Shown: one piece after another, positions 1 to 12,367 of the stretch
How positions within the stretch are numbered: position 1 is the stretch's first letter
How the letters are laid out: each line of letters begins with the position of its first letter
Source: Xenorhabdus ehlersii
GTDB lineage: Bacteria; Pseudomonadota; Gammaproteobacteria; Enterobacterales; Enterobacteriaceae
Reading direction: 5' to 3'
NCBI RefSeq assembly: GCF_003610465.1
Contig: NZ_RAQI01000004.1
Coordinates: 124,001 to 188,000, forward strand
DNA length: 64,000 nt
Program-made: the position numbers and the translations under genes
The notes under the pieces: model-generated
Database searches by the model: none
Told to the model about the DNA's origin: nothing
Seen by the model: only the letters and a program-made list of their open reading frames with translations

Positions 1-31
1 TCTGTAAGCCTGCCTGATAAGGTGTGCTCAT

Positions 32-69
32 TGTGCTGTTATTAAAAAATGTGCTGTTATTACAAAAAA
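32..69. repeat. Short imperfect tandem duplication upstream of greA
   Basis: Two adjacent copies of TGTGCTGTTATTA followed by an A run (32-49 and 50-69), differing by a TA versus TAC step. They lie in the greA 5' region, where promoters would be expected. No function is evident; a small slippage duplication is the simplest reading. Confidence 0.55.
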
Positions 70-116
70 TCAGGAAGATGTTGTTTGGGCTTAGGATTAA
101 TTTAGAGGTTGAATAA

Positions 117-593
117 ATGAAACAAATTCCGATGACGGTACGTGGCGCGGATAAATTGCGCGAAGAATTAGAACATTTGAAAAATGTACGTCGGCCTCAA
201 ATTATTGCCGCAATCGCTGAAGCGCGTGAGCACGGTGATTTGAAAGAAAACGCGGAATATCATGCCGCTCGTGAGCAGCAGGGTTTCTGTGAAGGCCGTA
301 TTCAGGAAATTGAGGCTAAACTTTCCAATGCACAGGTGATTGATGTCACGAAAATGACCAACAATGGCCGAGTGATTTTTGGGGCAACGGTAACGGTACT
401 GAACTTGGATTCTGATGAAGAACAGACCTACCGTATCGTCGGTGATGATGAAGCCAATATTAAAGAAAATCTTCTTTCAGTGAATTCACCGATTGCCCGA
501 GGCCTGATTGGTAAAGAAGTAGATGATGTTGTTGTCATCTCCACGCCTGGCGGTCAAGTGGAATTCGAAGTTTTGAACGTGGATTATGTTTAA
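117..593 (+). CDS. greA: Transcription elongation factor GreA
   Basis: GreA binds the RNA polymerase secondary channel and stimulates cleavage of backtracked transcripts, rescuing stalled complexes. The 158 residues match the usual family length. The N-terminal coiled-coil (about residues 1-75) carries the acidic tip, with the segment [12 protein letters not shown] typical of the family. The C-terminal FKBP-like domain (about 80-158) ends in [11 protein letters not shown]. The ATG at 117 follows a GAGG-type ribosome site at about 104. It is monocistronic here, facing yhbY across a shared terminator. Assignment is by recognition of the conserved sequence. Confidence 0.97.
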   Translation: MKQIPMTVRGADKLREELEHLKNVRRPQIIAAIAEAREHGDLKENAEYHAAREQQGFCEGRIQEIEAKLSNAQVIDVTKMTNNGRVIFGATVTVLNLDSDEEQTYRIVGDDEANIKENLLSVNSPIARGLIGKEVDDVVVISTPGGQVEFEVLNVDYV

Positions 594-610
594 TACACCA
601 TGATCAAAGA

Positions 611-635
611 AAAAGGCCAGCTTTTGGCCTTTTTT
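611..635. terminator. Bidirectional terminator between greA and yhbY
   Basis: Perfect 9-bp stem AAAAGGCCA / TGGCCTTTT (611-619 with 625-633) with a 5-nt loop. An A run leads in and a T run follows, so it can serve greA on the plus strand and yhbY on the minus strand. Confidence 0.85.
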
Positions 636-683
636 CTCATAGTAAATAAATTAATATGGCACTTTTGTATAAATATGCCGTGA

Positions 684-977
684 TTATTTAGGTAGACTAA
701 TCTTGCGTTCTTCCGATGGACGGTAGAGAACTAACATTTTGCCAATGATTTGCACGTTATGTGCACCCGTTTCACGAACAATCGCTTCAGCGATCAAAGT
801 TTTTATTTCGCGGTCTTCGCCTGCAACTTTGACTTTGATAAGCTCGTGATGCGAAAGAGTTTGTTCGATTTCAGCCAACACACCTTCGGTCAACCCATTG
901 TTACCGATCATTACGACAGGCTTTAATGAATGGGCGAGACTTTTCAGGTATTGGATTTGTTTCTTGTTAAGAGTCAT
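684..977 (-). CDS. yhbY: CRM-domain RNA-binding protein YhbY
   Basis: Single CRM (YhbY) domain of 97 residues, the usual size. The conserved loop reads GNNGLTEGV at about residues 25-33 and is the GxxG-type RNA contact. The family associates with pre-50S ribosomal particles in E. coli. It is divergent from rlmE and convergent with greA, exactly as in E. coli. The N-terminus MTLNKKQIQYLKSLAH matches the family start. Confidence 0.95.
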   Translation of the reverse strand: MTLNKKQIQYLKSLAHSLKPVVMIGNNGLTEGVLAEIEQTLSHHELIKVKVAGEDREIKTLIAEAIVRETGAHNVQIIGKMLVLYRPSEERKISLPK

Positions 978-1111
978 CGTTTTTTTGCTTAGTTGGGATT
1001 GAAAACGATATATTCTACCGCCATCTCATATCTATCACCATAAAAGTGTGGTGTGGTTTGATAAGAGAACGCAAAAAATAAGGCGCCTTATTAGTAGAGT
1101 TGGAAAGAACA

Positions 1112-1741
1112 ATGGCCAATAAAAAACGCTCAGCAAGCTCAAGTCGCTGGTTACAGGAACATTTTAGTGATAAATATGTTCTCCAGGCGCAGAAAAAAGG
1201 GCTTCGCTCTCGCGCTTGGTTTAAACTTGATGAGATACAGCAAAGCGACAAAATCTTTAAACCGGGCATGACCGTTGTTGATTTAGGCGCTGCTCCTGGT
1301 GGGTGGTCTCAGTATGTAGTGAGTCAGATTGGTAATAGTGGGCGAGTCATTGCTTGCGATCTTTTGCCGATGGATCCGATAGTTGGAGTTGATTTCCTTC
1401 AAGGAGACTTTCGTGATGAGCTGGTATTGAAAACATTACTTGAGAGAGTTGGTGATAATAAAGTCCAGGTCGTCATGTCGGATATGGCTCCTAATATGAG
1501 TGGAACCCCCGCGGTCGATATTCCCCGATCCATGTATCTGGTTGAGTTAGCGTTGGATATGTGTCGTGATGTGCTGGCCCCTGGGGGTAGTTTTATCGTC
1601 AAAGTATTTCAGGGAGAGGGCTTTGATGAATACCTGAGGGAAATACGCTCCCTTTTTGCGAAGGTAAAAGTTCGTAAACCAGAATCTTCGCGGGCACGAT
1701 CACGTGAAGTATACATTGTAGCGACAGGGCGGAAAGTATAG
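1112..1741 (+). CDS. rlmE: 23S rRNA 2'-O-methyltransferase RlmE (FtsJ/RrmJ)
   Basis: Methylates the 2'-OH of U2552 in 23S rRNA on the 50S subunit using S-adenosylmethionine. A Rossmann methyltransferase fold is visible. The SAM motif [14 protein letters not shown] lies near residue 50, DMAPNMSG near 124 and a catalytic-region Lys in [10 protein letters not shown] near 164. I chose the ATG at 1112 (209 residues, the E. coli length, GGAAAG ribosome site at 1102) over an upstream TTG at 1100. It is followed by ftsH after 48 bp, the conserved rlmE-ftsH operon. Confidence 0.96.
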   Translation: MANKKRSASSSRWLQEHFSDKYVLQAQKKGLRSRAWFKLDEIQQSDKIFKPGMTVVDLGAAPGGWSQYVVSQIGNSGRVIACDLLPMDPIVGVDFLQGDFRDELVLKTLLERVGDNKVQVVMSDMAPNMSGTPAVDIPRSMYLVELALDMCRDVLAPGGSFIVKVFQGEGFDEYLREIRSLFAKVKVRKPESSRARSREVYIVATGRKV

Positions 1742-1789
1742 TACCCTGACTACTATTTGTTAACACAGTTGTAATATGAGGTTAATCCC

Positions 1790-3709
1790 TTGAGTGACAT
1801 GGCGAAAAACCTGATTCTCTGGTTAGTCATCGCAGTTGTCTTGATGTTATTGTTCCAGAGTTTTGGTCCCGGCGATTCTAGTGGTCGTAGGGTTGATTAC
1901 TCTAATTTCATCAATGAGATATCGCAGAATCAAGTAAGCGAAGTACGTATTTCGGGTCGTGACATTGATTTCACTAAGAAAGACAACAGTGGAAAATACA
2001 GCACTTATATGCCAATTCAGGATGAAAAGTTGCTGGATACCCTACTCAATAAGCAGGTAAAAGTTGTTGGTGAACCACCAGAACAGCAAGGCCTGTTGGC
2101 GACCCTCTTTATTTCATGGTTCCCAATGTTACTGCTCATTGGCGTCTGGATCTTCTTTATGCGCCAAATGCAAGGCGGTGGTGGTAAGGGGGCGATGTCT
2201 TTTGGTAAAAGCAAAGCCCGTATGTTGACTGAAGATCAGATCAAAACCACGTTTGCCGATGTTGCTGGTTGTGATGAAGCAAAAGAAGAAGTGGGCGAAT
2301 TGGTTGAATATCTGCGTGAACCTGGCCGTTTCCAAAAACTGGGTGGTAAGATCCCGAAAGGCATCCTGATGGTTGGCCCTCCAGGTACGGGTAAGACATT
2401 GTTGGCTAAAGCTATTGCTGGCGAAGCGAAAGTCCCTTTCTTCACTATCTCTGGTTCTGATTTCGTTGAAATGTTCGTTGGTGTTGGTGCTTCCCGTGTT
2501 CGTGATATGTTTGAACAGGCAAAAAAAGCTGCACCGTGCATCATCTTTATTGACGAAATTGATGCAGTCGGTCGTCAGCGTGGTGCTGGTCTGGGTGGCG
2601 GACATGATGAACGTGAACAGACGCTGAACCAAATGCTGGTTGAAATGGATGGCTTTGAAGGTAACGAAGGCATTATTGTTATCGCAGCGACTAACCGTCC
2701 TGATGTTCTCGATCCAGCTTTGTTACGTCCTGGCCGTTTTGACCGTCAGGTCGTTGTTGGCCTGCCAGATGTTCGTGGCCGTGAGCAAATCCTGAAAGTT
2801 CATATGCGTCGCATTCCTCTGGATACTGATATTGATGCATCGGTCATTGCTCGTGGTACACCAGGTTTCTCTGGTGCGGATTTGGCTAACCTTGTGAATG
2901 AAGCTGCTTTGTTTGCCGCTCGCGGTAACAAGCGCGTTGTTTCTATGGTTGAGTTCGAAAAAGCCAAAGATAAGATCATGATGGGGGCAGAACGCCGTTC
3001 AATGGTTATGACGGAGGAACAGAAAGAATCCACCGCATACCATGAAGCAGGGCATGCCATTATTGGTCGTTTGGTTCCAGAACACGATCCCGTGCATAAA
3101 GTGACGATTATCCCGCGTGGCCGTGCGTTGGGTGTGACGTTCTTCTTACCAGAGGGCGATCAGATCAGTGCAAGCCGTCAGAAGTTGGAGAGCCAAATTT
3201 CAACCTTATACGGTGGCCGGTTAGCGGAAGAAATTATCTATGGTGTAGATAATGTTTCTACCGGTGCGTCCAACGATATTAAAGTGGCGACATCTATTGC
3301 ACGTAACATGGTGACACAGTGGGGTTTCTCAGAAAAACTGGGGCCATTGCTGTATGCGGAAGAAGAGGGTGAAGTTTTCCTCGGTCGTTCGGTTGCTAAA
3401 GCAAAACATATGTCTGAAGACACCGCGCGTTTAATCGATCAGGAAGTGAAGGCCATCATCGATCGTAACTATTTACGTGCGCGTCAGATTCTGATGGATA
3501 ATATGGATATTCTTCATTCAATGAAAGATGCATTGATGAAGTATGAAACCATTGATGCTCCTCAGATTGATGATCTGATGAATCGTACAACAGTACGTCC
3601 ACCGGCAGGTTGGGAAGGAGATAAGAATAGCGGTAATAGTAATAACCGTCATAACACCCCATCTCAGCAGCAAACGTCAAAGCCTGCGGATGGTAACCCA
3701 ACCGCATAA
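1790..3709 (+). CDS. ftsH: ATP-dependent zinc metalloprotease FtsH
   Basis: Inner-membrane AAA+ protease that degrades LpxC, sigma-32 and misassembled membrane proteins. Two N-terminal membrane segments (about residues 8-26 and 100-125) flank a periplasmic domain. Walker A is GPPGTGKT (about 197), Walker [12 protein letters not shown], the second region of homology carries RPGRFDRQ, and the zinc site is HEAGH near residue 419. Length is 639 versus 644-647 in E. coli. The TTG at 1790 gives MSDMAKN; an ATG at 1799 gives MAKN, and both starts occur in relatives. The low-complexity Asn/Ser-rich tail after residue 605 is divergent, as usual. Confidence 0.97.
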   Translation: MSDMAKNLILWLVIAVVLMLLFQSFGPGDSSGRRVDYSNFINEISQNQVSEVRISGRDIDFTKKDNSGKYSTYMPIQDEKLLDTLLNKQVKVVGEPPEQQGLLATLFISWFPMLLLIGVWIFFMRQMQGGGGKGAMSFGKSKARMLTEDQIKTTFADVAGCDEAKEEVGELVEYLREPGRFQKLGGKIPKGILMVGPPGTGKTLLAKAIAGEAKVPFFTISGSDFVEMFVGVGASRVRDMFEQAKKAAPCIIFIDEIDAVGRQRGAGLGGGHDEREQTLNQMLVEMDGFEGNEGIIVIAATNRPDVLDPALLRPGRFDRQVVVGLPDVRGREQILKVHMRRIPLDTDIDASVIARGTPGFSGADLANLVNEAALFAARGNKRVVSMVEFEKAKDKIMMGAERRSMVMTEEQKESTAYHEAGHAIIGRLVPEHDPVHKVTIIPRGRALGVTFFLPEGDQISASRQKLESQISTLYGGRLAEEIIYGVDNVSTGASNDIKVATSIARNMVTQWGFSEKLGPLLYAEEEGEVFLGRSVAKAKHMSEDTARLIDQEVKAIIDRNYLRARQILMDNMDILHSMKDALMKYETIDAPQIDDLMNRTTVRPPAGWEGDKNSGNSNNRHNTPSQQQTSKPADGNPTA

Positions 3710-3730
3710 CGTGGCTAACAACCCTATATT

Positions 3731-3757
3731 AAACCCCAGGCTTGTCCTGGGGTTTTG
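3731..3757 (+). terminator. Hairpin terminator between ftsH and folP
   Basis: Perfect 10-bp stem AAACCCCAGG / CCTGGGGTTT (3731-3740 with 3746-3755), loop CTTGT, then a short T run. The folP start is only 20 nt downstream, so it likely acts as a partial terminator that lowers folP expression. Confidence 0.75.
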
Positions 3758-3775
3758 ACATTAAGGCACCTAGCG

Positions 3776-4618
3776 ATGAAACTGACAGCCAGAGGCAGCG
3801 TCCTTGATCTTTCCTGCCCACAAGTAATGGGCATTTTGAATGTCACTCCCGATTCCTTCTCTGATGGTGGAATCCATAATACTTTTGATTCGGTATTGAA
3901 ACATGCTGCTGAGATGATCAAAGAGGGAGCAACAATTATTGATGTGGGAGGAGAATCGACTCGTCCTGGAGCGAATGAAGTAAGTGAACAGGAAGAGCTG
4001 GATCGTGTTATTCCGGTGATTGAGGTACTGGCACAGCGCTTTGATATCTGGATCTCTGTTGATACCTCAAAAGCTGCTGTTATGCGGGAATCAGCCAAGG
4101 CAGGAGCGCATATTATCAATGACGTCCGTGCGTTGCAGGAATCTGGAGCACTTGAAGCGGCAGCACAAAGTGGTTTGCCAATTTGCTTGATGCATATGCA
4201 GGGACAACCTCGCACCATGCAAACAGAACCTCACTATGAAGATGTTGTATCGGAAGTAAAAACCTTCCTGATACAGCAAATTGAGCGTTGTGTTGCGGCG
4301 GGTATCGCGAAAAATAACCTGATTCTTGATCCGGGTTTCGGTTTTGGTAAGAACTTATCGCATAATTATCAGTTATTGGCTCACTTGCAAGAATTTCATC
4401 ATTTGGGATTCCCTATTCTGGCGGGGATGTCACGCAAGTCCATGATTGGTCAATTACTTGATGTGCCACCGCAGCAGCGTGTGGCAGGAAGCGTTGCTTG
4501 TGCTGTGATTGCAGCCATGAAAGGTGCCCAGATTATCCGTGTACATGATGTAAAAGAAACCGTTCAGGCAATGCAAGTTGTTCATGCAACGCTATCTGAA
4601 AAGAATCCATGTTCATAG
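3776..4618 (+). CDS. folP: Dihydropteroate synthase FolP
   Basis: Condenses p-aminobenzoate with 6-hydroxymethyl-dihydropterin pyrophosphate to give dihydropteroate in folate synthesis; it is the sulfonamide target. Visible TIM-barrel motifs are VMGILNVTPDSFSDGG (about residue 16), GGESTRPGA (about 58), DTSK (about 95), DPGFGFGK (about 186) and the late GMSRKS (about 218). The ATG at 3776 gives MKLTARGS, matching the family start, with 280 residues. A TTG at 3755 lies inside the terminator hairpin and is less likely. It sits between ftsH and glmM as in E. coli. Confidence 0.96.
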   Translation: MKLTARGSVLDLSCPQVMGILNVTPDSFSDGGIHNTFDSVLKHAAEMIKEGATIIDVGGESTRPGANEVSEQEELDRVIPVIEVLAQRFDIWISVDTSKAAVMRESAKAGAHIINDVRALQESGALEAAAQSGLPICLMHMQGQPRTMQTEPHYEDVVSEVKTFLIQQIERCVAAGIAKNNLILDPGFGFGKNLSHNYQLLAHLQEFHHLGFPILAGMSRKSMIGQLLDVPPQQRVAGSVACAVIAAMKGAQIIRVHDVKETVQAMQVVHATLSEKNPCS

Positions 4619-4714
4619 AATATATAGTTTGTAAAATACACCGTTTGTAAAGAACATGATGTCAGCAAAAAAACGCTGAGAGCAGAAAATTGGTTCAGTA
4701 AAGGAAAGAAATTT

Positions 4715-6052
4715 ATGAGTAACCGTAAATATTTTGGCACTGACGGTATCCGTGGCAGAGTGGGGAATACCCCAATTACCCCTGACTTTGTATTGAAACT
4801 TGGTTGGGCTGCGGGAAAAGTGTTGGCGCGTCATGGTTCTCGCAAAATTATTATTGGTAAAGATACCCGAATCTCAGGTTATATGTTGGAATCCGCGTTG
4901 GAAGCAGGGTTAGCCGCTGCGGGACTGTCGGCATCCTTTACCGGCCCGATGCCAACACCAGCCGTGGCGTATCTGACACGTACTTTTCGTGCTGAAGCCG
5001 GGATTGTCATTTCCGCTTCCCACAACCCTTACTATGATAACGGCATTAAATTCTTCTCTATCGATGGGACTAAATTACCGGATGATGTTGAAGAGGCGAT
5101 TGAAGCAGAAATGGAAAAACCTCTGACTTGTGTGGAATCTGCTGAGTTAGGGCGGGCAAATCGGATAGTTGATGCGGCGGGTCGTTATATTGAATTTTGT
5201 AAAGGGACATTCCCCAGTGAACAAAGTTTAAATGGATTGAAAATTGTTTTAGATTGCGCCAATGGTGCGACCTACCATATCGCACCGAATGTGCTCAGAG
5301 AGTTGGGAGCGGAGGTGATTACCATTGGTTGTGAGCCTAATGGCATCAATATCAATGAAGAGTGTGGTGCAACAGATGTCCGTCTATTGCAACAGCGCGT
5401 ACTGGAAGAACAAGCGCACGTAGGTCTGGCATTTGATGGTGATGGCGACCGTATCATTATGGTTGATCATCTGGGGCAAAAGGTTGATGGCGATCAGATC
5501 ATTTATATCATTGCACGTGAGGCGTTGAGACAAGGTCAGTTACGTGGTGGTGCTGTAGGGACGTTGATGAGTAATATGGGGCTGGAGTTGGCACTGAAAC
5601 AGCTTGGTATTCCATTTGAGCGTGCGAAAGTTGGCGACCGCTATGTTCTGGAAAAATTGCAGGAAAAAGGCTGGCGTCTGGGCGCAGAAAATTCAGGCCA
5701 TGTCATTTTGTTGGACAAAACCACAACAGGAGACGGTATTGTTGCTGGATTGCAAGTCTTGAGTGCAATGGTACGCAATAATATGAGCTTGCATGATCTG
5801 TGCAGTGGTATGAAGCTTTTACCTCAAGTTTTGGTTAACGTTCGCTTTACAGGTGATGTTGATCCCCTGCAATCAGAATCAGTGCTTGAAACTGTAAAAT
5901 CAGTTGAGACTGAATTGAATGGTTGTGGTCGTGTTTTACTGCGTAAATCAGGTACAGAACCATTGATTCGTGTCATGGTGGAAGGCGAAGATGAAGAGCA
6001 AGTCACGACATTAGCGCATCGTATTGCTGATGCTGTGAAAAAAATCGGCTGA
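4715..6052 (+). CDS. glmM: Phosphoglucosamine mutase GlmM
   Basis: Interconverts glucosamine-6-phosphate and glucosamine-1-phosphate, a committed step to UDP-GlcNAc for peptidoglycan and LPS. The four domains of the phosphohexomutase family are recognisable. The phosphoserine loop is [13 protein letters not shown] near residue 102, the Mg site DGDGDR near 241, the sugar-binding GAENSGH near 323 and the phosphate-binding [11 protein letters not shown] near 410. Length 445 is that of E. coli. It follows folP by 96 bp. Confidence 0.97.
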   Translation: MSNRKYFGTDGIRGRVGNTPITPDFVLKLGWAAGKVLARHGSRKIIIGKDTRISGYMLESALEAGLAAAGLSASFTGPMPTPAVAYLTRTFRAEAGIVISASHNPYYDNGIKFFSIDGTKLPDDVEEAIEAEMEKPLTCVESAELGRANRIVDAAGRYIEFCKGTFPSEQSLNGLKIVLDCANGATYHIAPNVLRELGAEVITIGCEPNGININEECGATDVRLLQQRVLEEQAHVGLAFDGDGDRIIMVDHLGQKVDGDQIIYIIAREALRQGQLRGGAVGTLMSNMGLELALKQLGIPFERAKVGDRYVLEKLQEKGWRLGAENSGHVILLDKTTTGDGIVAGLQVLSAMVRNNMSLHDLCSGMKLLPQVLVNVRFTGDVDPLQSESVLETVKSVETELNGCGRVLLRKSGTEPLIRVMVEGEDEEQVTTLAHRIADAVKKIG

Positions 6053-6231
6053 TTTGTTGTTTTTTTGCTCGATCAGCGTCAGGATTTAAAATTAATCTTG
6101 CGTGTCTGATACGCTTTGGTTAGTATTCACACCCGCTCAATAAGTTAATTTTTCTAATTTTGTGAGCGGGTGATGCAACATAACGTCGCTATGAAATTGT
6201 GGTAAACGCCACGAGGAAACAGGTACAACAT

Positions 6232-6570
6232 ATGTATGAAGCTCTTTTAGGTATATTCTTGCTGGTTGGTATCGGGCTAATCGCTCTGGTTCTGCTACAG
6301 CAAGGTAAAGGTGCTGATATGGGTGCTTCTTTCGGCGCGGGTGCATCTAACACGCTGTTTGGTTCATCGGGTTCCGGTAATTTTATGACCCGCATGACGG
6401 CTATTTTTGCCACGTTGTTCATTGTTATCAGTCTGATTCTTGGTAACATGACTAGCAACAAGACGGGTTCCAACAGTAAATGGGATAACCTTGTCGAACC
6501 TGTAAAAGTTGAAAAACAGGCAGAAGTTCCGGCAACGCCAGCAAAACCAAATAGTGATATCCCACAGTAA
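6232..6570 (+). CDS. secG: Preprotein translocase subunit SecG
   Basis: Small inner-membrane subunit of the SecYEG translocon. There are two membrane segments (about residues 3-22 and 54-73) separated by the conserved cytosolic loop LLQQGKGADMGASFGAG. The ATG at 6232 gives MYEALLG, the family start, 112 residues, with a GAGGAAACAGG ribosome site just upstream. An in-frame GTG at 6199 would add a non-conserved extension. The C-terminus ends in KPNSDIPQ, resembling E. coli. Confidence 0.96.
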   Translation: MYEALLGIFLLVGIGLIALVLLQQGKGADMGASFGAGASNTLFGSSGSGNFMTRMTAIFATLFIVISLILGNMTSNKTGSNSKWDNLVEPVKVEKQAEVPATPAKPNSDIPQ

Positions 6571-6655
6571 CATTCAGTAACAGAATTAAAATAGGGTTGT
6601 TGATTTTAATCATGAGTTTAGATAACCATTAGAATAACAAACCTATAAAATCAGT

Positions 6656-6745
6656 GCCGAGGTGGTGAAATTGGTATACACGCTACCTTGAGGTGGTAGT
6701 GCCTAAACAACGGGCGTACGGGTTCAAGTCCCGTCCTCGGCACCA
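6656..6745 (+). tRNA. leuU: tRNA-Leu (anticodon GAG)
   Basis: Complete class II cloverleaf. The acceptor stem is GCCGAGG / CCTCGGC, the anticodon loop CTTGAGG lies within the CTACC...GGTAG stem, the variable arm is long, the T-loop is GGTTCAAGTCC and CCA is encoded. The sequence is close to E. coli leuU, with a slightly longer variable arm, and the position secG-leuU-metY is conserved. Confidence 0.95.
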
Positions 6746-6803
6746 TTAATCTAGAAACTTGCGTTTTTAGTATTATCAGCGTAAGATTTGCCACGTTTTC
6801 GAA

Positions 6804-6880
<77 letters not shown>

Positions 6881-6945
6881 CTTCTTAACAACCTGTACCT
6901 TTTCAACAGTAATAGCTCAGCAGCCATTGAGATGTCGATCTTGAT

Positions 6946-6972
6946 TTGACAGGTTGCTTTGAAAGGTATAGA
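6946..6972 (+). promoter_or_regulatory. Candidate promoter between metY and rimP
   Basis: A perfect -35 TTGACA (6946-6951) is followed by TATAGA (6967-6972). The spacing of 15 bp is shorter than ideal. It could boost rimP-nusA-infB transcription downstream of the tRNA promoter. Confidence 0.35.
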
Positions 6973-7018
6973 AAGAGGTTGGTTGAGACCACTGGCAGTA
7001 AACAGGGTCCAGTTGCAT

Positions 7019-7043
7019 AAAGCCCCGAGTGTCGGGGTTTTTT
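7019..7043 (+). terminator. Attenuating terminator upstream of rimP
   Basis: Stem CCCCGA / TCGGGG (7023-7028 with 7032-7037), GTG loop, then TTTTTT. It lies between metY and rimP, where E. coli also has a terminator subject to NusA feedback. Partial readthrough into rimP is expected. Confidence 0.8.
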
Positions 7044-7098
7044 GTTATTTGACAGCAGAACTACTGGGCTAATATAGCCCTTTTTTTATGTCTTGGGG

Positions 7099-7557
7099 GT
7101 GGGCTTGTCCACATTAGAGCAAAAATTAACAGAGATAATTTCAGCACCAGTTGAAGCTTTAGGTTTTGAATTAGTTGGCCTGGAGTTTATTCGCGCTCGT
7201 GTATCGACGTTGCGAGTCTATATCGATAGTGAGGAGGGTATCACTGTTGATAATTGTGCTGATGTTAGCCACCAGGTCAGTGCAGTGCTTGATGTTGAAG
7301 ATCCGATTCCTGGGCTTTATAACCTGGAAATATCTTCACCAGGGCTTGAGCGTCCACTGTTTAAGGCTGAACATTACCAGCGTTTTATAGGTGAAGAAGT
7401 CAGCTTGGTTTTACGCATGGCAATGCAGAACCGTCGCAAATGGCAAGGTATCATCAAGGCAGTTGATGGTGAAATGATTACGGTTACGGTGGATGGAAAA
7501 GACGAAGTGTTCGCACTGAGCAACATCCAGAAAGCGAACCTGGTACCCCACTTTTAA
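7099..7557 (+). CDS. rimP: Ribosome maturation factor RimP
   Basis: Assists 30S subunit maturation. 152 residues from the GTG at 7099 ([10 protein letters not shown]); a TTG at 7105 would give the shorter form used in some annotations, and a TTG at 7093 is also in frame. The conserved segments [14 protein letters not shown] and [12 protein letters not shown] lie in the N-terminal KH-like domain. The C-terminal SH3-like domain ends in [11 protein letters not shown], nearly identical to E. coli. First protein gene of the metY-rimP-nusA-infB-rbfA-truB-rpsO-pnp supra-operon. Confidence 0.95.
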   Translation: MGLSTLEQKLTEIISAPVEALGFELVGLEFIRARVSTLRVYIDSEEGITVDNCADVSHQVSAVLDVEDPIPGLYNLEISSPGLERPLFKAEHYQRFIGEEVSLVLRMAMQNRRKWQGIIKAVDGEMITVTVDGKDEVFALSNIQKANLVPHF

Positions 7558-9087
<1,530 letters not shown>

Positions 9088-9112
9088 ATAAACTGTAGCA
9101 GGAAGGAACAGA

Positions 9113-11882
9113 ATGACAGAGGTAACCGTAAAATTACTGGCAGAAGAGATCCAGACATCGGAAGAACGTCTAATCCAGCAATTCGCTGATGCTGGCATTC
9201 AGAAAACCGCAACTGACTCTGTTTCCCAGAAAGAAAAAGAAGCTTTGCTGGCCTACCTGAACCGTGAACAAGGCGGTTCTGGCGGTCAGCCGGGTAAATT
9301 GACACTACAGCGTAAAACACGCAGTACACTGAACGTTCCTGGCACCGGTGGCAAAAGTAAATCGGTAGCGATTGAAGTCCGCAAAAAACGCACATATGTG
9401 AACCGTGATGCCCTTGAACAGGCTAAAGCGGAAGAACAGGCTCAGCGTGAAGCGGAAGAGCAGGCTCGGCGCGAGGCAGAAGAGAAGGCGCGGCTTGAGG
9501 CTGAAGCGAAAAAATTCGCGGAAGAGCAAGCTAAACGTGAAGCTGAAGAAAAAGCCAAACGTGAAGCAGAAGAGAGCGCTCGACGTGAAGCAGAAGAAAA
9601 AGCCAAACGTGAAGAGGCTAAACTGTCTCCGCGTGAGGCGGCGGAAAAAGAAAAAGTGATTAAGCAACATACCGAAAACAAACCAAAATCAGATCAGACT
9701 CACTCTGCCGTGCAAAATGAAAAAGCGCGTCGGGAAGCCGAAGCTGCAAATTTAAAACGTAAAGCTGAAGAAGAAATGCGCCGTAAGGTGGAAGCGGAAG
9801 CGAAGCGTGTTGCAGAAGAAGCACGTCGAATGGCAGAAGAGAATCAAGACAAATGGACTGATGACTCTGATAACAGTGACAGTAGTGACTACCACGTAAC
9901 CACTTCCCGCTATGCTCGTGATGCGGAAGATGAAAATGACGCCAAAGTAGAAGGCGATCGTCGTTCCCGCTCTCGTGGCGGCAAATCCCGCCAGAAAAAG
10001 AATAACAAACATTCTGAATCGAAAGCTGATCGCGAAGAAGCGCGCGCTGTGGGTCGTACCAAAGGTAAACAACGTAAGCCTAGTACCTTACAGCAGAGTT
10101 TCACGAAACCTGTTGTCGCGGTTAACCGTGACGTTGTGATTGGTGAGACCATTACTGTTGCAGAATTGGCTAACAAAATGGCCGTTAAAGGTGCTCAGGT
10201 CATTAAGACCATGATGAACATGGGCGCAATGGTAACCATCAACCAAGTTATCGACCAAGAAACAGCACAACTGGTTGCCGAAGAAATGGGGCACAAAGTT
10301 ATTCTCCGTCGTGAAAACGAACTGGAAGAAGCGCTGATGAGTGATCGTGATACGGGTGAAACCCAGGCAGAGTCTCGTGCACCAGTTGTTACCATCATGG
10401 GGCACGTTGACCACGGTAAAACTTCTCTGCTGGACTATATCCGTTCCACTAAAGTGGCTTCTGGAGAAGCTGGTGGTATTACCCAGCACATTGGTGCGTA
10501 TCATGTGAAAACTGAAAAAGGCATGATCACCTTCTTGGATACCCCAGGCCATGCTGCGTTTACCTCCATGCGTGCACGTGGTGCGAAAGCAACAGACATC
10601 GTTGTTCTGGTTGTAGCAGCGGATGATGGTGTGATGCCACAGACCGTAGAAGCTATTCAGCACGCTAAAGCAGCCAACGTACCCGTTGTTGTTGCTGTGA
10701 ACAAGATCGATAAGCCAGAAGCTGATCCGGATCGCGTGAAGAATGAATTGTCGCAATACGGCATCATTTCAGAAGAGTGGGGCGGTGAAAACCAGTTCAT
10801 CAATGTGTCTGCCAAAGCTGGTATTGGTATTGATGAATTGCTGGAAGCCATTTTGCTTCAGTCTGAAGTCCTTGAACTGAAAGCGGTACGCACGGGTATG
10901 GCAAACGGTGTGGTCATTGAATCCTTCCTGGATAAAGGCCGTGGCCCAGTTGCAACCATTCTGGTTCAGTCTGGTACGCTGAACAAAGGCGATATCGTTC
11001 TGTGTGGCTTCGAATATGGCCGTATTCGTGCAATGCGTAACGAACTTGGCCGCGAAGTGACTTCGGCTGGTCCATCTATCCCAGTGGAAATTTTGGGTCT
11101 GTCCAATGTGCCATCTGCGGGTGATGAAGCAACGGTTGTTCGTGATGAGAAAAAAAGCGCGTGAAGTGGCCTTGTATCGTCAGGGTAAATTCCGTGAAGT
11201 GAAATTGGCTCGTCAGCATAAAGCTAAGCTGGAAAACATCTTCGCTAACTTAGAAGAAGGCAAGGTATCTGAACTGAACATTGTTCTGAAAACGGATGTT
11301 CAAGGTACATGTGAAGCAATTAGTGACTCATTGCTGAAATTGTCTACTGATGAAGTTAAAGTGAAAATCATCGGTTCTGGTGTGGGTGGTATCACTGAAA
11401 CTGATGCGACGCTGGCAGCAGCATCTGAGGCAATTATTCTGGGCTTCAACGTTCGTGCTGATGCTTCTGCACGTCGTATCATTGAAAACGAAAGTCTGGA
11501 TCTGCGTTACTACTCCGTTATTTATAACCTGATTGATGAGATCAAACAGGCTATGAGCGGTATGCTGGCACCAGAATACAAACAGCAGATCATGGGTCTT
11601 GCCGAAGTTCGTGATGTGTTTAAGTCACCGAAATTTGGTGCTATTGCTGGTTGTATGGTGACAGAAGGTTCCATCAAGCGTAATAATCCGATCCGCGTAC
11701 TGCGCGATAACGTTGTTATTTACGAAGGTGAATTGGAATCCTTACGTCGCTTTAAGGATGACGTTAACGAAGTCCGCAATGGTATGGAATGTGGTATCGG
11801 TGTGAAGAACTACAATGATGTTCGCGTTGGTGACATGATTGAAGTCTTTGAAGTGATTGAAATTAAACGCTCCATCGATTAA
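9113..11882 (+). CDS. infB: Translation initiation factor IF-2 (reading frame interrupted by +1 A)
   Basis: GTPase that places fMet-tRNA on the 30S subunit. The N-terminal IF2N motif is followed by a long Ala/Glu/Arg coiled region (about 100-250). The G domain has [16 protein letters not shown] and NKID. The frame stops at 11164 just after RDEKK, and the remaining domains (IF2 C1 and C2, from [20 protein letters not shown] to the end at 11882) continue in the +1 frame. The break is at a run of seven A (11150-11156), where six would restore [16 protein letters not shown]-2 is essential, so a homopolymer sequencing error, or less likely transcriptional slippage, is the reasonable explanation. 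Confidence 0.93.
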
Positions 11883-11914
11883 TACCGTTATTTATCAATA
11901 GATTCATTCCATTC

Positions 11915-11937
11915 TTGGGGGGCTTTATGCCCCCCAA
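11915..11937 (+). other. Strong hairpin between infB and rbfA
   Basis: 9-bp stem TTGGGGGGC / GCCCCCCAA (11915-11923 with 11929-11937) without a following T run, so not a standard terminator. Located 20 nt before the rbfA start. A role in mRNA processing or partial termination is plausible. Confidence 0.6.
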
Positions 11938-11956
11938 AATGTCAGGAGATATAACA

Positions 11957-12367
11957 ATGGCAAGAGAATTTAGTCGTACTCAGCGCGTTGCACAGGAAAT
12001 GCAAAAAGAAATTGCCATCATCTTACAGCGTGAAATCAAAGATCCCCGTATCGGTATGGCGACAGTCTCCGGTGTTGAGGTTTCCCGCGATCTGGCTTAT
12101 GCCAAAGTATTTGTCACCTTTCTGAACGTACTGGTGGACGGGCATGATTCAGATATGGTTAAAGAAGGCATCAAGGCATTGAACGAAGCCTCTGGTTTTA
12201 TTCGTTCCCTACTGGGTAAAGCGATGCGCCTGCGTATCATTCCTGAGCTGACATTCTCTTATGACAGTTCTTTGGTGGAAGGGATGCGTATGTCGAATTT
12301 GGTTAGCAACGTCGTTAAAAATGATGAGAAGCGTCGCGCATCTGCGGATCACAATGAGGAAAAATGA
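11957..12367 (+). CDS. rbfA: 30S ribosome-binding factor RbfA
   Basis: Cold-shock ribosome assembly factor with a KH-like fold that acts in 16S rRNA 5' end maturation. 136 residues from the ATG at 11957, preceded by AGGAGAT at 11944. The conserved start [20 protein letters not shown] and [18 protein letters not shown] are present. An upstream in-frame codon at 11915 lies inside the hairpin and is rejected. The stop codon overlaps the truB start (ATGA), giving translational coupling. Confidence 0.96.
   Translation: MAREFSRTQRVAQEMQKEIAIILQREIKDPRIGMATVSGVEVSRDLAYAKVFVTFLNVLVDGHDSDMVKEGIKALNEASGFIRSLLGKAMRLRIIPELTFSYDSSLVEGMRMSNLVSNVVKNDEKRRASADHNEEK

Noticed and set aside
11106..11882. Independent gene for the C-terminal part of IF-2
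   Set aside because: Homology continues without gap across the A7 run; it is the frameshifted end of infB.
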